Shown here piece after piece: positions 21,235 to 32,949 of a DNA stretch of 64,000 bases. Every line of letters starts with the position of its first letter. Positions within the stretch are counted from its first letter, which is position 1. The notes beneath the pieces were generated by a model. It had not been told where the DNA came from. It did not search any database and saw only the letters and a list, made by a program, of their open reading frames with translations. The stretch is from Adiantum capillus-veneris (lineage: Eukaryota > Streptophyta > Polypodiopsida > Polypodiales > Pteridaceae). The stretch is from NCBI GenBank assembly GCA_014529385.2, contig CM043968.1:28855513-28919512 (forward strand), in the 5' to 3' direction. Both the position numbers and the translations under genes were made by a program.

Positions 21235-21888
21235 GAAATGTAATATTAACGTCTTCAAAAGGCCAAAATGACCTATGAGACCAAAAGGTTACATGTGGTG
21301 AATATAATACCAAGTCTGGGTACAAAAAGTACAAAAAACTGAAAAGAAAATGGTGGGTAGGGGTGGGGTGAAAGCTGATACAAAGGAAATACAAAGGGTG
21401 ATCTGATACAATGGAATTCCCTGATAGTTGAGGCATCATATACATATACATCAGTATCCGGGACGGCTCCTATGTTGCGCAAGTATGGTATGGATCCTCT
21501 ATCGCAATCTGCGTCGATATCGAGAGGGCCCTCTCATCCGTGGGCGACGGGACCGCCCCAACTCTATCGCGTGTTCAAGCAGTATGCCTCTGGTGTTGTT
21601 ATGCTGTGGAGGCTGCTCGAACTCCTCTGTCTGTGACTGAGAGAAATCTGTAATCTTCCGCTATTGCTGGATCTCTCTCATTGTGCCCCTCTTGAAGAGG
21701 TCCTCTCTGTGTTTGCGAATCTCCAGTAAGTATAATCCGAGGCATCTTTGATCCTGGTATCTCATGACTCTAGAAAGTGGCCCAAAACTCTCTCTGAATA
21801 GACAATGAAAGCGGCCTCGTATCTCATAGTATACTGGGCAGTGACATATATAATGTAGCTCTATCTTTGGCTCTATTTGGCACACCTC
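21231..21888 (-). mobile_element. LINE2 copy G3, strongly 5'-truncated
   Basis: The - strand order is (TG)n, zinc module CQIEPKIELHYICHC, RVMRYQDQRCLGLYLLEI, a stop, then a 3' UTR with RSRRPRMRG-like remnants, and the family tail ending in ATTTC repeats at 21,231. Only the last roughly 650 bp of the element are present. Confidence 0.88.
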
Positions 21889-21910
21889 ACACACACACAC
21901 ACACACACAG
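21889..21910. repeat. (CA)n microsatellite between LINE2 copies G3 and G2
   Basis: About ten CA units joining the truncated 5' end of G3 to the tail of G2. Confidence 0.93.
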
Positions 21911-23622
21911 AAATGAAATGAAATGAAATATTATGTTATGTTATGTTATATTAAACGTCTTCAAAAGGCCAAAATGACCTATGAGACCAAATTGATACAA
22001 TCTTGGTGGACCTAATCCAATGTCTAGGTACAAAAAAATAAAATAAAATAAAGTGAAGTAAAGTGAAAGACTAAAATCATCATCATCATCATCATCATTG
22101 CATGAGGATGCTCGGCATCGGGCGTTGTCCAAGAAAGTACTGCATCGCTTGCTAAAGAGCTTCATCAATGTCCACTTCTGTGAATAGTCGTACCGGGCGC
22201 CTCCCATGTCGTGCTAGAATAGTTTTGATCCTCTGATGGAGCCTCTGTCGATGTCGTGGTCGCCCTCGTAGATGTGGACGTCTAGCTCTCCCGAGCTCAA
22301 TGGCTTTGTCAACTAATATACCTCTGGTATAAGTGGGCTCTGAAATTTGCTATGGAGCATGCTCATCTGGCTGTTGAGTCCTTGCTCTAAGAAGTCAGTA
22401 ATCTCCCTCTGTAAATGTCTCCCATTGCCTGATCTCCTTAAGAGACTCTCCCTGTGTTTGCGCAACTCTAGCAAAAACAACCCGAGGCATCTCTGATCCT
22501 GGTACCTCATGACTCTAGCCAATGGACCAAAAGCCCTCTCTTTATAGACAATGAAAGCGGCCTCATATCTCATAGTATATTGGACAATGACAAATGTGAT
22601 GTAACTCTATCTCTGGCTCTATATGACACAACTAGCATATCCTTGTTTTGCTACTACTCTCCTAAATCTGCCAGTCTCAATCTCAAGATGATGCGATGAT
22701 GTGCGCATCTGACCAATAGCACATCATATCCCATAGGATAAATGAGTGTCCATATAGGCCAGTTTGATCACATATCCATCCTCTGCTAGTTGGAGAAGAT
22801 GCTCTCTATAGAAAGCCATCTTCGTGCTCAACTCCTGTGTCGGCTGTATCTATGTGCTCTTGGTATCTAGCTGAATCAAATCCTGACGTATGAGTCTAGT
22901 GATCTCTGTACGTATGAGAGATAGGGAGGGAGCATCCAAGGAGTACTTGGACGGATGCAGTCTATCCATGCTGAAGCCATGTGACTGAAACCATGATGTC
23001 ATTTGCCCATACCAGCATGTTGTGTCCCCTTGTAGCGCTAGCTGTTGATATGACTCAAGGGCTAGCAGAGCATATCTATCTCTAGGAAGGTCCCATAAAT
23101 TATGCATGAAGGATATTGATCTAGTAAGGGCATCGACCACGAGAGGGGGGACAGCTAGCTCGGCTCGAATAATCTCATGTGGCATTGAGGCCTTAACTCG
23201 AATTATTCGAGAGATCCTAGAGACTAGAGGCCTCTCCATACATCTCCATCCATCAATGCTACCAGATCTGCCATGGTGGTCCACCGAGGGCCCCCGAATC
23301 TGAACCCCATAGAGCATAGGTGAATCCACTAGAGTGTCAAAAAGCCACACCTTTATTCGAGGTTTCTGAAACTGAACCTTCGAACACATCTTCTCTAGTC
23401 CTCCATAAGCTCTCGTCAATCTAGTTTCTTCTGCTCTCCTCAATGAAAACATCGGTCCATTTAAGACCACCACAAGATAGGTGTATGCATCCGTATACTC
23501 CACTGTCTCCTCGCCATATGTAAAAGTGGGTGCTGACCTCCTGACCCACTCTGGTGTGGTGTTAAACACCATAACCTTGGTTTTCCCCAAGTTAACAGAC
23601 AATCCACTATCGTGGGAAAATG
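21911..23622 (-). mobile_element. LINE2 copy G2, 5'-truncated within RT
   Basis: The longest cluster copy. The 5' end is at 23,622 next to (CA)n. RT C-terminal part: DSGLSVNLGKTKVMVFNT, then YLVVVLNGPMFSLRRAEET, then the same thumb/linker as G4 (MERPLVSRISRIIRVKASMP). The 3' half has stops, then RVMRYQDQRCLGLFLLELRK and a tail with ATTTC repeats at 21,911. The RT catalytic Asp pair lies upstream of the truncation and is absent. A short (ATC)n run sits at 22,076-22,098. Confidence 0.88.
22850..23622 (-). pseudogene. LINE2 G2 reverse-transcriptase fragment
   Basis: Open for about 255 codons. It starts inside RT motif D (SGLSVNLGKTKVM), continues through the thumb region and ends at a stop after LIRQDLIQLDTKS, where the G4 copy reads on. 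About 180 further codons (22,849-22,313) are recognisable with breaks. It is a polymerase tail without catalytic residues. Confidence 0.85.
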
Positions 23623-23639
23623 TACACACACACACACAG

Positions 23640-24651
23640 AAATGAAATGAAATGTAACATTAACGTCTTCAAAAGGCCAAAATGACCTATGAGACCAAAA
23701 TGTTACATGTGGTGAATCTAATAACAGGTCTGGGTTCAAAAAGTACAAAGAACTGAAAAGAAAATAGTGGGTAGGGGTGGGGTGAAAGCTAATACAAAGA
23801 GAATACAAAGGGTGAGCTGATACAATGGAGCTCTCTGACAATCGAGGCATCATATACATATACATCAGTATCCAAAAGGCTATAGAGATTCAATGTCCTC
23901 CGAGGTAGGCACTCTGTCGGGACGGTTCCTATGTCGCGCCAGTATGGTATGGATCCTCTGTCGCAATCTGCGACAGTATCCAAAAGGCTATAGAGATTCA
24001 ATGTCCTCCAAGGTAGGCACTCTGTCGGGACGGCTCCTATGTCGCGCCAGTATGGTATGGATCCTCTGTCGCAATCTGCGTAGATGTCGAGATGGCCCAC
24101 TCATCTGTGGGCGAGGGGACCGACCCAACTCTATCGCCCGATCAAGCAGTATGCCTCTGGTGTTGTTATGTTGTGGGGGCTGCTCGAACTCCTCTGTTGT
24201 GACTAAAAGAAATCTGTAATCTTCCGCTGTCGCTGGATCTCTCTCATTGTGTCCCTCTTCAAGAGGTCCTCTCTATGTTTGCGAATTTCCAATAAGTATA
24301 ATCCAAGGCATCTCTGATCCTGGTATCTCATGACTCTAGAAAGTGGCCCAAAACCCTCTCTGAATAGACAGTGAAAGCGGCCTCGTATCGCATAGTATAC
24401 TGGGCAGTGACATATGTAATGTAGCTCTGTCTCTGGCTCTATCTGACACACCTGACATCCTGGACTTAGCGGGTACTCCTCTAAATCTACCTGTCTTGAT
24501 CTCTAGCTGATGTGAGGATGTGCGTATGTGACCAATAGCACATTGTATCCCGTGGGATAGATGAGTATCCATGTATCCTGGTCTGATCACAAAACCATCC
24601 TCCGTGAGTTGGAGAAGATGCTCTCTATAGAAAGTCATCTTCGTACCTATA
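23640..24651 (-). mobile_element. LINE2 copy G1, 5'-truncated
   Basis: Bounded by (GA)n at 24,652-24,670 and (CA)n at 23,623-23,639. It codes for GTKMTFYREHLLQLTEDG and YMDTHLSHGIQCAIGHIRTS, then after a frame change the zinc module CQIEPETELHYICHC and RVMRYQDQRCLGLYLLEI, stopping at 24,203. The 3' UTR contains a 109-bp direct duplication ('caaaaggctatagagattcaatgtcctcc' at about 23,873 and 23,982). It ends with the ATTTC-type tail. Confidence 0.88.
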
Positions 24652-24670
24652 GAGAGAGAGAGAGAGAGAG
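24652..24670. repeat. (GA)n microsatellite at LINE2/gypsy junction
   Basis: Joins the truncated 5' end of G1 to integrase sequence of Element E. Confidence 0.93.
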
Positions 24671-27655
24671 ACTTACACATGTTAGAAATTGAAGAAGCTT
24701 CTTAGCACCCTCAAACACTTCAAATGGCGTCTTTCTGGTGTGTTGTTGTAGGCAAACTCCACCAAGGGCAAATACTTTTCCCATTTAGTCTTCTGATCTG
24801 AAGAAGAAGACTTCAACAAATTCAAAACCATTGAATTGGCTATTTCAAATTGCCATCTGTCTCTGGGTGGAACGAGGACGAGAACTACAACCATGTGTAA
24901 ATGTTCTCCCATATTGCCGTCCAAAACAACTAGTAGACTGGGGATCTTTGTCCGAAACAATGGACTCAGACATGCCATATATTCGAACAGTTTCGCCAAA
25001 GGATCGGGCTTAACTGTCTTCTTTACTGCAGAGCAGTGAGCCTGCTTACTGAATCTGTTGATGACCGTCTAAAGGCCATCATGCCCACTCTGTGTCTTCA
25101 GGAGATCAAAGATGAAATCCATTGCAATACTTTCCCAGGGGCGGGTGTAATGGGTAAAGGCTGTAGTAATCCTTGTGCCTTATGCCTGTCACACTTGACC
25201 TTCTGGCATACGAAACAACTGCGAACAAAGTCGTCCACGTCCTTCTTGAGTCTCGGTCTAAAGAAAATAACGCTCCACACCTTTCAAGGTGGTATCAATG
25301 CACGGTGACCCATAAAAGGTGGACAATGGCACTCAGTCAAAACCTTTTTCCCTCAACGGTTGTGTAACACACAACATTGTCTTCTTCATCAAGTAGCCAT
25401 CCCGTATGGAATATTCTAGCACTATGTCCCCGTTCTGTATCCGAGTAAACACATTGGAAAAATCTGGATCGGTGGCGTACTGGTTAACCATATCCTCAAA
25501 GCTTCTATGGTGGATCGTGGAAATAGCCAAGACGAGGGGCTCCCGAGACAAAGCATGTGCCACTAAGTTTTTTTGTCCCTGAACATGGGCAATCTGGAAG
25601 TGAAACTGTGATAAGATGTTAGCCCACCGCATCTGCTTTTCCAAAAGCTGTGACAAGAAGTAGCGTAGACTCTGATGATCAGTGAAGATCGTGAAATCGG
25701 CTCCGAGTAGGTAATGTCGCCACTGAGTAAGAGCATGGATCACTGCCAATAGCTCTTTCTCATAAATCCGTGCTATCAATTCTGGCCTTGAAAACAATCT
25801 TCTTTCATTGGCAATCACATGGCCTTCTTGCATTAAGACCACTCCCACACTACGACCACAAGCATTACAATAAACTTCAAATGGCTTTTGCAAGTCTGGC
25901 AAAGCTAACACTGGTCCCGTAGTCAGTTTTGCCTTAAGTGTCTGAAAGGAAGTCACGTCTGCCGGTCCTCATAAGAAAGGGACTCCTTTCTGAGTCAATA
26001 TGTGCAAAGGGGAAGCTAACACTGGTCCCATAGTCAGTTTTTCTTAAGTGTCTGAAAGGCAGTCACGTCTGTGGTCGGTCCTCATAAGAAAGGGACTCCT
26101 TTCTGAGTCAATATGTGCAAAGGGGAAGCTACTTCTGCAAACTTGTGAATGAACCGCCGGTAGTAAGAGCACAAGCCCAAGAAGCTTCGAACTTCATGAA
26201 CATTCTTCAAGTCATGCCAGTCGCGGATAGTGTCACTTTTGGCCGGATCCATCTGTACCCTTTCTACTAAGACGATGTGTCCCAAGAAATGTATCTCAGG
26301 AAAGAAAAACTCGCTCTTTTTCACATTTATAAGCAATTTATGCCGTCTGGAAAACCCACAAATGATCGGTACTCTCTAAAAATCCAAAAAGTAGTCCTGA
26401 AAGCTGTCTTGTGGACGTCTCTAGGAGCAATACAGACCTGATGATAATCACTTTTCATATCAATTCGGCAAGTAGAATTCTGAAGTGTGTCAAGTATATC
26501 ATCGATCCTCGTAATGTGGAAATCTGTCCTGGTTCATTGCTTCTATATTTTGGCCTCGGCTAACTGTGTAAGGTAGCCGTTCGGTGGTGTACTACCAGGA
26601 ATCAATCATGTGATCTTCAAGAGGTAAAGGAGGCAACTCATCAGCCCCTATTGCAAAAAATCTTGTCGTTCTTTTTCGAGGTCAAACATATTGGACCTTC
26701 AATCATCATTCAGTTCTCTCAAGAAAATCGAGTAAAGAAACTGAATTTCATCAAGTACAATCTCTTTGCCCTTCATTTGTCAAAGTCGCTTTCTTAGCCC
26801 AATAGTCAAACACGGCGTTGTTCTTGTGGTACCAAGGTATTCCTCGGAGGACATCACACCCTTCCAAAGGCATGATATAAAAGTCCTTGTGCCCTGAACA
26901 CTTTGACATTGCAAACGAAGTTTGCCAATGATCGATGTAATGGCAACATCCGTCCGAGTGCTGCTAGAACTGCCTTCGCATGTGACCTCAACCTGTCGGC
27001 CATAATTTTAAGTCGAGCCGCCAATTCAAGTGAAAAGAAGTTGGCCTTGGCTCCTCATCAGAGAAAATGAGGGCTTCCTGATCTTTTGTTTTGCCCCATG
27101 TGTGGCAAAGTTTTGTAGTTTCGTTCATCTGATTTCAGTCGGGCCCCACGCAATGTGGTACCAGTTTTGATTTCATCTTTCCTTTTGTTCCGCACTCGGC
27201 TGCTGCTCTATAACTCTCGAGTTTATCTTCTGGTGGTTCTTTGGTTCATCTTCTTTTCAAGAGTTCTTGTCCATCTCTTTCTGCGAGTACATGTTCCGCT
27301 TTTTTATACTCGTCTGTCCTTTTGGCTTTCCTTTGGATAATTTTTCAGGTGTTTCGCCAAGCTCGGGTCCCTGGAGTACTTAATCAATCTGTTCACACAT
27401 ATGCCAATCTACAGTTGATGTTTGTACTCCGTTCTGACAAACTTGTCCGTCGAAAACAAATTTGCCCTAATCTTCATTCTTTTTTTTAGTTTCCGTGCCG
27501 GATTTTCAATTTTTCTTTGCCTTCCCACTGAGAGGTGTCATCTCTGCTAGATTCTCCACGAGAATTCATGTGTAATCTGGGATTCTTTATGGCTTTATGC
27601 CCTATAAGACAGAGTGATGAAGACGGGAGCGCAGGGTGGGGGTGGCTAATAAGTC
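24671..27655 (-). pseudogene. Element E: decayed Ty3/gypsy gag-pol
   Basis: In transcription order: gag leader at 27,655-27,430 (homologous to 790-1,030); an unrecognisable gag stretch; a protease remnant with GAKANFFSLELAARL and PLEGCDVL..GIPWYHKNN (27,060-26,830); RT pieces including FPEIHFLGHIV and FLGLCSYYRRFIHKFAEVA (26,336-26,082); RNase H with YCNACGRSVGVVLMQEG, YEKELLAVIHAL and TDHQSLRYF (25,956-25,333); the integrase zinc region ending CFVCQKVKCDRH (25,280-25,098); and an integrase core piece with FAYNNT (24,999-24,700). The sequence stops at the (GA)n tract at 24,670, so the integrase C-terminus, chromodomain and 3' LTR are missing. There are many frameshifts. Confidence 0.85.
25904..26130 (-). 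repeat. 111-bp tandem duplication in Element E
   Basis: The segment beginning GCTAACACTGGTCCC at 25,904 recurs at 26,015. Both copies contain 'cctcataagaaagggactcc' and 'caatatgtgcaaaggggaag'. It falls between RT and RNase H. Confidence 0.85.
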
Positions 27656-27818
27656 TGCGGTCGAGACACAAAAATTACTGGCCCTTTCGGTATTTCTTTT
27701 TATATTAATCTTTGAGCAAAGTACAACTCCCATGGGTGCTCGCTCTCAGACTCTGCGTCCAGATGCTCTGCAGAGTGAGCCTCCTTGGGTCCAATATAAA
27801 GGTTACAAGGGATGCTAA
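27656..27818 (-). repeat. Element E 5' LTR, downstream piece
   Basis: On the - strand it reads GCATCCCTTGTAACC, a TATA-like stretch, 'gcatctggacgcagagtctgag', then the core AAAGAAATACCGAAAGGGCC. This matches the LTR at 59,077-59,215. It is cut at about 27,818 by the array that follows. The U3 start lies at 31,886-32,252. Confidence 0.75.
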
Positions 27819-27821
27819 AAG

Positions 27822-29073
27822 TATAACCGGCCTGTACAACGTAGAGGGCAGTACTATTTCAATTACCTGTTAACTTTACACAGAGCATTGAGAAGGGAAC
27901 AGAACACAGTTGCGTCTAGCGACTAGAATGTCACTGCGCAAACGAGACCGACACCCTGTAGGCCCCAAAGACTGGCGCCCCTTTCAGTATTTCTTTATTC
28001 AAATTACGGTAGACTATCCGACCACTTGGCACAAGCTTTCACAAAGCTGTCCAAACCTGGCGAGGTCTGAAAACGCAGGTTTTCGACCTGATTTCGGCAG
28101 CATAACGGCGCAAAAACTCCTGTAGGTCAAAAGCACCTGTCTAGGATGGATTCCCTCGCTATCTGGAAGCTTTCTGGTGAGCTGTCACAGAAATTCAGCG
28201 GGCTGTAATTCCCTGTTTTTCACTGCCGGGTGCCCAGAAGCCTGTACATGCATCCCAAGGCTCTCACGAGGCTCCCCCGGTGTTCCCTTGCAGTTTAGGT
28301 GCGAAACCCTAAACCTGCAGAAAAACACAGCAGGCTGTAATTCGCTGTTTCGGATCGTTTTTAGCGGAACGAACACGGCTACGCGTGTCCCAAGGGCTCC
28401 CGCACACAATGGGACGGTTCCCCAATGAATTGGACGAGTTTTCACGCGAGAAAACTCTCCGAACTCGCAATCTTTCGCGATGGAACTGTGCGTACCTATG
28501 GGGGATTAGCGATTAGCTAGTCCGGTTCCTGTTCAGAAGGCTCTTGCCTTGGCAAACGTGCATAAACCCCTAGAACTGTACATGTTCATCTGAGTAGCCC
28601 AACTAGTGGGGCATTACCATATGTGGGGGAGAGAGAGATGCACGAGAGCAAATCATCACGTTACATGAGACATAGGAGAAGGCAAGCTTTCCATTAAAGC
28701 TGTAGACCTGCACCCACTACTCACACACACACTGTACCCACTACTCACACACACTGTAGGTCACTTAGTGTAAAATTCAGCCTCCTCTCTCAAATTGGGC
28801 GCCCCCTCTTCATGCTGGAAGTGGCAAAATTGCCTGGAGCCGCCATGTGTCTAGTTTGCCCCTTTTGAGTTAATTCTCTAGTTCCCACTGACTTATAAAG
28901 TTATGAGTGACTTTCCGAGTGGCCCAGACTTCATTTGGCACACACAGGTTCCCATACTCATCAGAATTCAGTGCTAACTGGCCCGACTAGTCCTAGACTG
29001 ACCGACCCAGACTCCCGCTGTGAGAAACCTATTCGGCCACAACCGTTTCACACTGGCCATTGAGTCCTAAACA
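27822..29073 (-). repeat. Array LTR 1 (F1)
   Basis: About 1.25 kb, ending CCGGTTATA on the - strand; probable start TGTTTAGGACTC. The conserved core is at 27,961-28,000. It is related to Element C LTRs through scattered blocks ('aaccctaaacctgc', 'gggggattagc..ttagct', 'ggctcttgcctt'). A local duplication 'cacccactactcacacacacactgta' is shared with F2 but not F3. Confidence 0.85.
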
Positions 29074-29249
29074 ACCTGTCCTCTTCTTGAAGAGTTGAAG
29101 GAATTTTCTCTATGCCATGTGAGGAAGATCCCTCTTCAGGTACTTGGCCTCTCTTCTCTGCCATAACGACAAGCTCTGTGTTGCTTTCACCCACAACAAT
29201 CAACGCTGCACTTTTTGAAGAAAAAGTGACTATCCCGTCGATGGAACCA
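29074..29249 (-). mobile_element. Array internal segment 1: primer site, gag start, polypurine tract
   Basis: Only about 176 bp between two LTRs. On the - strand it has a primer site TGGTTCCATCGACGGG, a leader, an ATG at about 29,166 opening a gag stub (MAEKRGQVPEEGSSSHG), and CTTCAAGAAGAGGACAGGT, which looks like the family polypurine tract, directly before the next LTR. No enzymes are encoded. Confidence 0.75.
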
Positions 29250-30501
29250 TATAACCGGCCTGTACAACGTAGAGGGCGGTACTATTTCAATTACCTGTTA
29301 ACTTTACACAGAGCACTGAGAAGGGAAGAGAACACAGTTGCGTCCAGCGACTAGAATGGCACTGCGCAAACGAGACCGACACCCTGTAGGCCCCAAAGAC
29401 TGGTGCCCCTTTCGGTATTTCTTTATTCAAATTACGGTAGACTATCCGACCACTTGGCACAAGCTTTCACAAAGCTGTCCAAACCTGGCGAGGTCTGAAA
29501 ACGCAGGTTTTCGACCTGATTTCGGCAGCATAACGGCGCAAAAACTCCTGTAGGTCAAAAGCACCTGTCTAGGATGGATTCCCTCGCTATCTGGAAGCTT
29601 TCTAGTGAGCTGTCACAGAAATTCAGCGGGCTGTAATTCCCTGTTTTTCACTGCCGGGTGCCCAGAAGCCTGTACATGCATCCCAAGGCTCTCACGAGGC
29701 TCCCCCGGTGTTCCCTTGCAGTTTAGGTGCGAAACCCTAAACCTGCAGAAAAACACAGCAGGCTGTAATTCGCTGTTTCGGATCGTTTTTAGCGGAACGA
29801 ACACGGCTACGCGTGTCCCAAGGGCTCCCGCACACAATGGGACGGTTCCCCAATGAATTGGACGAGTTTTCACGCGAGAAAACTCTCCGAACTCGCAATC
29901 TTTCGCGATGGAACTGTGCGTACCTATGGGGGATTAGCGATTAGCTAGTCCGGTTCCTGTTCAGAAGGCTCTTGCCTTGGCAAACGTGCATAAACCCCTA
30001 GAACTGTACATGTTCATCTGAGTAGCCCAACTAGTGGGGCATTACCATATGTGGGGGAGAGAGAGATGCACGAGAGCAAATCATCACGCTACATGAGACA
30101 GAGGAGAAGGCAAGCTTTCCATTAAAGCTGTAGACCTGCACCCACTACTCACACACACACTGTACCCACTACTCACACACACTGTAGGTCACTTAGTGTA
30201 AAATTCAGCCTCCTCTCTCAAATTGGGCGCCCCCTCTTCATGCTGGAAGTGGCAAAATTGCCTGGAGCCGCCATGTGTCTAGTTTGCCCCTTTTGAGTTA
30301 ATTCTCTAGTTCCCACTGACTTATAAAGTTATGAGTGACTTTCCGAGTGGCCCAGACTTCATTTGGCACACACAGGTTCCCATACTCATCAGAATTCAGT
30401 GCTAACTGGCCCGACTAGTCCTAGACTGACCGACCCAGACTCCCGCTGTGAGAAACCTATTCGGCCACAACCGTTTCACACTGGCCATTGAGTCCTAAAC
30501 A
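29250..30501 (-). repeat. Array LTR 2 (F2)
   Basis: Offset exactly 1,428 bp from F1 and more than 99% identical to it by eye (a handful of substitutions, no length difference). The core is at 29,389-29,428. Confidence 0.88.
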
Positions 30502-30677
30502 ACCTGTCCTCTTCTTGAAGAGTTGAAGGAATTTTCTCTATGCCATGTGAGGAAGATCCCTCTTCAGGTACTTGACCTCTCTTCTCTGCCATAACGACAA
30601 GCTCTGTGTTGCTTTCACCCACAACAATCAACGCTGCACTTTTTGAAGAAAAAGTGACTATCCCGTCGATGGAACCA
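30502..30677 (-). mobile_element. Array internal segment 2
   Basis: Copy of 29,074-29,249, with one visible substitution (ttggcct/ttgacct). It has the same primer site, gag stub and polypurine tract. Confidence 0.75.
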
Positions 30678-31885
30678 TATAACCGGCCTGTACAACGTAG
30701 AGGGCGGTACTATTTCAATTACCTGTTAACTTTACACAGAGCACTGAGAAGGGAAGAGAACACAGTTGCGTCCAGCGACTAGAATGGCACTGCGCAAACG
30801 AGACCGACACCCTGTAGGCCCCAAAGACTGGTGCCCCTTTCGGTATTTCTTTATTCAAATTACGGTAGACGATCCGACCACTTAGCACAAGCTTTCACAA
30901 AGCTGTCCAAACCTGGCGAGGGCTGAAAACCTGATTTCGGCAGCATAACGACGCAAAAACCCCTACAGGTCAAAAGCACCTGTCTAGGATGGATTCCCTT
31001 ACTATCTGGAAGCTTTCTGGTGAGCTGTCACAGAAATTCAGCGGGCTGTAATTCCCTGTTTTTCACTTCCGGATGCCCAAAAGCCTGTACACGCATCCCA
31101 AGGCTCTCACGAGGCTCCCCCGGTGTTCCCTTGCAGTTTAGGTGCAAAACCCTAAACCTGTAGAAAAACACAGCAGGCTGTAATTTGCTGTTTCGGATCG
31201 TTTTTAGCGGAGCGAACACGTCTACGCGTGTCCCAAGGGCTCCCGCACGCAATGGGACAGTTCCCCTGTGAGTTGGACAAGTTTTCACACGAGAAAACTC
31301 TCCGAACTGGCAATCTTTCGCGATGGAATTGTGCGTACCTGTGGGGGATTAGCAATTAGCTAATCCGGTTCCTGTTGAGAAGGCTCTTGCCTTGGCAAAC
31401 GCGCATAAACCCCTAGAACTGTACATGTTCATCTGAGTAGCCCAACTAGTGGGGCATTACCATATGTGCCAAAGGGGAGAGAGAGATGCACGAGAGCAAA
31501 TCATCGTGCTACATAAGACAGAGGAGAAGGCAAGCTTTCCATTAAAGTTGTAGACTTGCACCCACTACTCACACACACACTGTAGGTCACTTAGTGTAAA
31601 ATTCAGCCTCCTCTCTCAAATTGGGTGCCCCCTCTTCATGCTGGAAGTGGCAAAACTGCCTGGAGCCGCCATGTGTCCAGTTTTCCCCTTTTGAGTTAAT
31701 TCTCTAGTTCCCACTGACTTATGAAGTTATGAGTGACTTTCCGAGTGGCCCAGACTTCATTTGGCGCACACAGGCTTCCATACTCATCAAAATTCAGTGC
31801 TAACTAGCCCGACCAGTCCAAGACTGACCGACCCATACTCCCGCTGTGAGAAACCTATTCGGCGGCAGCCGTTTCACACTGGCCA
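30678..31885 (-). repeat. Array LTR 3 (F3), more diverged
   Basis: Starts at the same base as F1/F2 relative to the period, but carries more substitutions, a short deletion near 30,920 and no 26-bp local duplication. It loses homology after GGCCA at 31,885. The core is at 30,818-30,856. Confidence 0.85.
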
Positions 31886-32252
31886 TGCAATGTCTACTTG
31901 CCGGGGAAAACAAGTAAAAATAAAAATAAATAAAAATATCTAGTACTTATTTACGGAAGGCAACAGGAAAAATACACCTCCTGGTGACAAAAAACAGAGC
32001 CCCAAAAGCATTAAACTCAAAAGCAATTAACTCCAAAAGCAACTAGGGTAAAAATCTGCCAGTAAAAGCAGCAACGTAATCTGCAGAAATCCATACAGCC
32101 AGGCCACGTCAGCACCAGCATAAAACGCAGAGTTATGTACATTCTACCACGTCAGCAGGTCAGCGCAAATCGCGGGGTTCCATACAGCTGCCACATCAGC
32201 CAGTCAGCGTGAATTGCGGGATTCCGTACAAGCAGCCACGCCATCACTTTGT
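31886..32252 (-). repeat. Element E 5' LTR, upstream (U3) piece
   Basis: On the - strand it starts CACAAAGTGATGGCGTGGC and contains 'ttgtacggaatcccgcaattcacg' type repeats, then 'gcttttggggctctg', the U3 layout of LTR_A and the LTR at 58,813. Together with 27,656-27,818 it would rebuild one LTR, split by the array. Confidence 0.65.
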
Positions 32253-32255
32253 GGG

Positions 32256-32442
32256 TGTGTGCGTGTGTACGGGTTGCTCTGCCTTGTCATCAATTTGTGA
32301 CAAAAGCCCTCTCCGAACAAGCAGTGAATGGGCAGTGGCATGTAGTGCAACTCTATCTCAGGCTCTATGTGACACAAGGGGCATATCCTGGCCTCTGCTG
32401 GTACTCTCAACCCGTAGCTCGTGTGAAGATGTGAGAGAGAGA
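32256..32442 (-). pseudogene. LINE2 zinc-module fragment
   Basis: On the - strand it reads ARICPLCHIEPEIELHYM with flanking pieces of the same C-terminal domain as in copies G1-G4. A (GA) tract is on its left. Confidence 0.7.
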
Positions 32443-32572
32443 GATGAAATGTTATAATTAACGTCTTCAAAGGGCCAAAATGATCTATGAGACCAACCTG
32501 ATACGATCCTCGCGGATCTAATACAATGTTTGGGTACAAATAAAATGAAGTAAAATAAAAACTAAATTGAAG

Positions 32573-32575
<3 letters not shown>
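32443..32575 (-). mobile_element. Very short LINE2 tail copy between two (GA) tracts
   Basis: Contains only the family 3' end (GGTCTCATAGATCATTTTGG, CTTTGAAGACG, then ATTTC). It is bordered by gagagagaga on the left and (GA)n 32,576-32,612 on the right, followed by a G-rich stretch to 32,639. The next 300 bases show no gene. Confidence 0.8.
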
Positions 32576-32617
<42 letters not shown>

Positions 32618-32949
32618 GCGGGGGGGCCGGGGGGGGGGGTTCATTTAGACATTTAAGAAAGGTGGAACTAATCTTTATCTTTGTGTTGCAGCTGGTCGAT
32701 CCATGACACGCTTGGACAAGGTGCATTCTCGTTTTTGCGCATAAGTTTTTGCAAGAAAAGCTAGAATTTTCTTCATTACTCATGGATTACGTGAGTGCAT
32801 ATGCATGTACATGCACACACATGGACTTAGGTACAAAAACACAATGACACACATGGTCTTGGGTACAAAAACACATTGACACACATGTGCATAAGTGCTT
32901 CTTTCATCAAGTGAAAAGCTTAATGTTTGTGTGTGCAATAATGTGGCAC

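Noticed and set aside
28700-30180. Short spaced repeats 'cactactcacacacac' suggesting a repeat array such as CRISPR
   Set aside because: They are simple-sequence duplications inside LTRs of a plant genome; no spacer structure.
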